From Methanothrix harundinacea (GTDB lineage Archaea > Halobacteriota > Methanosarcinia > Methanotrichales > Methanotrichaceae), in contig LGFT01000001.1 of NCBI GenBank assembly GCA_001509375.1, forward strand, positions 1-64,000: a stretch of 64,000 nucleotides of DNA, read 5' to 3'. Shown piece after piece: positions 61,363 to 64,000 of this stretch (position 1 is the first letter of the stretch; the number at the start of each line of letters is the position of its first letter). The translations under genes were made by a program, and so were the position numbers. The notes beneath the pieces were generated by a model. The model was given only the letters and a program-made list of their open reading frames with translations, was not told the DNA's origin and made no database searches.

Positions 61363-63360
61363 TCATACCGATCTTTTGATTATCATGACGGCTGGGTCGG
61401 ACCTCTGCGATCGGCTTTCGCCGTAGTCTTTTATCGCAGTCTCCAGCTCCTTAATTATGTCCTGGGCCGAACGCTCCCTGTTCTCTTTAATGAGGGAGAT
61501 CAGACTCTCAGTCCCGAACCGCTCCTTCTTATCGTTCTCAATTTCGATGAGGCCGTCGTTGTAGATGACGAGGACATCTCCCGCATCGATCATCCACCCC
61601 TCCAGCTCCAGATCGATGTAGTCGAGAGCGCCCATGGATATCGCCCCGCCGATCAAGGTGTCTACAAACCCGTCGGAACTGACGACGAAGGGCGGGACGT
61701 GGCCGGCATTGGCATAATTCATGGAGTGGTTGGATAAGTCGAGCATCCCGCAGAAGCAGGATACCATCATACCATTTTTGACCTCGTCGCTCAACTGAAG
61801 GTTTGCCTCCCGGAGTGCCTTCGCCGGATCGCCGAACCTCCTGGAGGCTGCTCGGATTATGCTTCTGGTGAGGGCGGCCACCATGGCGGCGGAGAGACCC
61901 TTCCCCGAGACCTCGGCCATCGTCACCACGGCCTTCGACCCCTCCATCTCGAAGAAGTCGTAAAAGTGACATAATCTGCTGCCATCGGCGAAAGAGAGCG
62001 TCGCCACCTGATACCCCTCGACTTTGGGAAACCTATCGGGAATGAGGAATCTTTCGACCTCTTTGGATACCTCTTTCTCCTTCTCCGAACTGCCCATCTC
62101 AAAGGATCTCTTCTCGATCATAGAGATCTGGTCTTTAAGATCAACGGTCATCTGATCGAAGGCCTCACTCATTCTCCTCCCATCTTTTGAGTCGTCCGCC
62201 TCAATCTTCGATTCGAAGTCTCCCTTTCCGATCCCCTCAAAAGCCCTCACGACGCCGTCGACCATCGGCCCAAGGCCGCTCCTACCCGCCCGAAATCCGA
62301 TCACAGCAGCCAGAAGTGCGGAGATAGCCGCTGCAGTGGCCATCGGCATGATTGCAGGCCATCCGGGCTCGTCCTGACGACCGGTGGCTGCGGCCTCCTC
62401 AATCTCGCGATATTTCAGGGCTTCTCCTGTCGCCTGGGCCAAAATTTCGGTCTGGCGAGATATCCGCTGGAAGAGCTGATCGTATTGCGAAGCCTTGGCG
62501 GCGGAAAGCTCTAGGTCTCCCGAGGCAACACCAAGGCTCCAGCCTACGGAGGGGAGGGGGGCGTAACTTATACTGGTGCTCCCCTTGCTGAGGCGGACCA
62601 AGGATGTTCCCTTCTCCCCTCGGACCATCGCCTCAGCCACCCCAGCCAGTCCCGAATTTTTGGAGTCTAGAAGGCTTCCAAGCATCAGGATCTCCTCCCA
62701 GAGAAATGCTTCAGGGACTTCCGGGTGCATCACCACGGCTCCCTGACCGTCCACCAGGAAGGGGTAACCAGACGAAATGTTGGCGAGATCGGAATCGATC
62801 TCTGCCAGGGATATATCCATCCCAACCACACCCGACAGGTTCTCCTCGACGTATATCGGTGTCGCGCATGTGATGGCCAAGCTCTTGCGTTCCTGACTCT
62901 GGTAAGGCCTCGTCCAGATTGTCTCCTCGGCCCTCGCGGCCTCGAGGTACCAGGGTCGCTCCCGGTAGTCGAAGGGAGCGATCAGGCGGAGGGTTTCGGT
63001 GACGTCGGGCCAGAGGACCATAACGCCGCTGGAAGTGCCTATGTACCCCTGCTCACTAACTTCCTCCTCCTGAACCATGATCCTCAAGACCCTGGCTGGA
63101 TCTGATAGGGATAGAAGGGTATCCCTCATGTCTTCTGTTAGGTTATCTCCACCATCGGGCGCGATCCAGACCCCGGCGGCTATAACTTCAGCGAGGCCTC
63201 CAGCGGTCGCGCTCTCGTTATCGCTGAGGAGGAAGTCCCCGCCCCTCCCCGTCGCCAGGACGGAGACGGCACTGATAGGGGCCAGTGACACTTCTGCCGC
63301 CAGCAGGATCAGCGCCAGAAGCCCTAAGCTCAGCTTGTTTAAGCTCGAAATCTTTTTCAT
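61363..63360 (-). CDS. Membrane sensor phosphatase: Cache, HAMP and SpoIIE/RsbU-type PP2C domains
   Basis: From Met at 63360 the protein has 665 residues; an in-frame ATG at 63492 would add 44 charged residues before the first helix. A first membrane helix (LSLGLLALILLAAEVSLAPI) precedes a dCache extracellular sensor (RERPWYLEAARAEETIWTRP; ATPIYVEENLSGVVGMDISL). A second helix and HAMP linker (GIGKGDFESKIEADD) follow. The C-terminal PP2C domain shows FYDFFEMEGSKAVVTMAEVS, GKGLSAAMVAAL and DVLVIYNDGLIEIEN. It should dephosphorylate a protein in response to an external ligand. No anti-sigma or STAS partner is nearby, and Archaea lack sigma factors, so its target is unknown. Confidence 0.9.
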   Translation of the reverse strand: MKKISSLNKLSLGLLALILLAAEVSLAPISAVSVLATGRGGDFLLSDNESATAGGLAEVIAAGVWIAPDGGDNLTEDMRDTLLSLSDPARVLRIMVQEEEVSEQGYIGTSSGVMVLWPDVTETLRLIAPFDYRERPWYLEAARAEETIWTRPYQSQERKSLAITCATPIYVEENLSGVVGMDISLAEIDSDLANISSGYPFLVDGQGAVVMHPEVPEAFLWEEILMLGSLLDSKNSGLAGVAEAMVRGEKGTSLVRLSKGSTSISYAPLPSVGWSLGVASGDLELSAAKASQYDQLFQRISRQTEILAQATGEALKYREIEEAAATGRQDEPGWPAIMPMATAAAISALLAAVIGFRAGRSGLGPMVDGVVRAFEGIGKGDFESKIEADDSKDGRRMSEAFDQMTVDLKDQISMIEKRSFEMGSSEKEKEVSKEVERFLIPDRFPKVEGYQVATLSFADGSRLCHFYDFFEMEGSKAVVTMAEVSGKGLSAAMVAALTRSIIRAASRRFGDPAKALREANLQLSDEVKNGMMVSCFCGMLDLSNHSMNYANAGHVPPFVVSSDGFVDTLIGGAISMGALDYIDLELEGWMIDAGDVLVIYNDGLIEIENDKKERFGTESLISLIKENRERSAQDIIKELETAIKDYGESRSQRSDPAVMIIKRSV

Positions 63361-63730
63361 TTCTCTTTGGTATCCATAAGCTGGCTCCATCAAGAGCCAT
63401 CCACAAAGTCGATCTTCGAGTTCTGCCCCACTTTCCCGTGGCTCATCTTCCGCCTTGCGGCCGAAGCCTCCGAAGATCCTTTTTGTCCTCAAGGGGTATA
63501 AAGCTAATTTAGTCGTCTTACTTTTCGCTCTACACCGAGTACCTGGATCTATAAGAGGTCTTCTGGGGGTCCAGATTGAGGTCTATCAGGGCTGAGGCGG
63601 TTTCGGTGACATGCCGGGCCAATAACATCCCCATCAAATCCAGACGAAGCCGCGACTACATACTTTCTTGATCTGACAATCCACCCTCAACTCGGAAACT
63701 ACTTATTAGTAAGGGCTCTCTATAGACCCC

Positions 63731-64000
63731 GTGGACGGTTCATACGAGTTTCTCGCGGATCTTAGGCGGCTTGTGGGGATCTATCGCCGTTTTGAGCAGT
63801 CCCTGTACCTGATCAACGCTGGCATAATCGCGAGTCTGATCTACATCGCGACCCTCTTCCTGGGGATTCCCGCCTTCTTTAGGTTTTATTGGCAGGACTC
63901 GATCTTCGTCTCGACTCCCGCCATATTCTCCCTGATCTTGGGCCTTTTGGGAGGGAAGATCATGGGCAGATGGTCGAAGTCCGACTTCTTCGGCCATCTC
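63731..64000 (+). CDS. Membrane protein, cut by the window end
   Basis: From GTG 63731 the frame stays open to the window edge (90 residues): DGSYEFLADLRRLVGIYRRF, then two membrane helices (INAGIIASLIYIATLFLGI and STPAIFSLILGLLGGKIMG). The amphipathic N-terminus and paired helices suggest a small multi-helix membrane protein or the start of a larger one. No family recognised. Confidence 0.6.
   Translation, partial: MDGSYEFLADLRRLVGIYRRFEQSLYLINAGIIASLIYIATLFLGIPAFFRFYWQDSIFVSTPAIFSLILGLLGGKIMGRWSKSDFFGHL

Overview
The window (64 kb, GC-rich) comes from a methanogenic archaeon. Markers are the two sulfopyruvate decarboxylase subunits for coenzyme M (comD, comE), a DUF39-ferredoxin protein beside them, DUF2098 and DUF2117, DUF1699, archaeal ribosomal proteins L7ae, S28e and L24e, aIF5B, Hel308, HerA and a geranylgeranyl reductase. 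TATA boxes sit about 25 bases upstream of many first codons, which also points to Archaea. The gene set fits the aceticlastic Methanothrix/Methanosaeta group of Methanosarcinales best. That placement is inference from gene content.

Layout. 1-1.7 kb: a small accessory island with an AbrB/PIN toxin-antitoxin pair between two imperfect copies of a hairpin-rich direct repeat, a channel-like gene remnant and a second, apparently broken toxin-antitoxin unit. 1.8-6.0 kb (minus): a BASS-type transporter, AglJ-like glycosyltransferase, phosphomannomutase and RlmE-type methyltransferase. 6.0-6.4 kb: a decayed metallo-beta-lactamase gene. 6.5-12 kb (minus): erythromycin-esterase homologue, leucyl-tRNA synthetase and a DapL-like aminotransferase. 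12-15.6 kb (plus): Hel308, a radical SAM activase and a UPF0200 kinase-like protein. 16.7-19.9 kb (minus): the classic L7ae-S28e-L24e-Ndk-aIF5B operon. 20-29 kb: dihydropteroate-synthase-like protein, threonine deaminase, a BioD-like ATPase, a DUF1805 protein with a secretory leader, threonine synthase, archaeal core methionine synthase and DUF1699. 29.4-31.7 kb: tpiA, acylphosphatase, ferredoxin and geranylgeranyl reductase. 32.5-38 kb: Cas4-like protein, pyrBI, FKBP isomerase, a 2-isopropylmalate-synthase-type enzyme with an apparent +1 frameshift near its start, and TatD. 38-48.8 kb: NYN protein, rhomboid, a five-copy 19-bp tandem repeat running through the rhomboid stop codon, HerA, MFS carrier, TspO, superoxide reductase, b561-like protein, a DUF362 protein fused to membrane domains, and a UPF0282 metallohydrolase. 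49-52 kb: small secreted proteins of unknown function. 52.3-55.3 kb: comD, comE, the DUF39-ferredoxin protein and a methyltransferase. 55.4-64 kb: two secreted surface proteins, a class II photolyase, a methanogen-type operon (zinc ribbon, unknown protein, DUF2098, DUF2117), a Cache-HAMP-PP2C sensor phosphatase and a membrane protein cut by the window edge.

Functionally the window mixes translation, amino-acid synthesis (Thr, Met, Ile/Leu, Lys), pyrimidine synthesis, glycoconjugate and membrane-lipid synthesis and coenzyme M synthesis with several lineage-specific secreted proteins. The strongest leads are the DUF39-ferredoxin protein beside comDE as a candidate for the last step of coenzyme M synthesis, the DUF362 membrane fusion, the DUF2098/DUF2117 operon, a superoxide reductase without the usual lysine, and the repeat-flanked toxin-antitoxin island. 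No CRISPR array, insertion sequence, rRNA or intact tRNA was seen.
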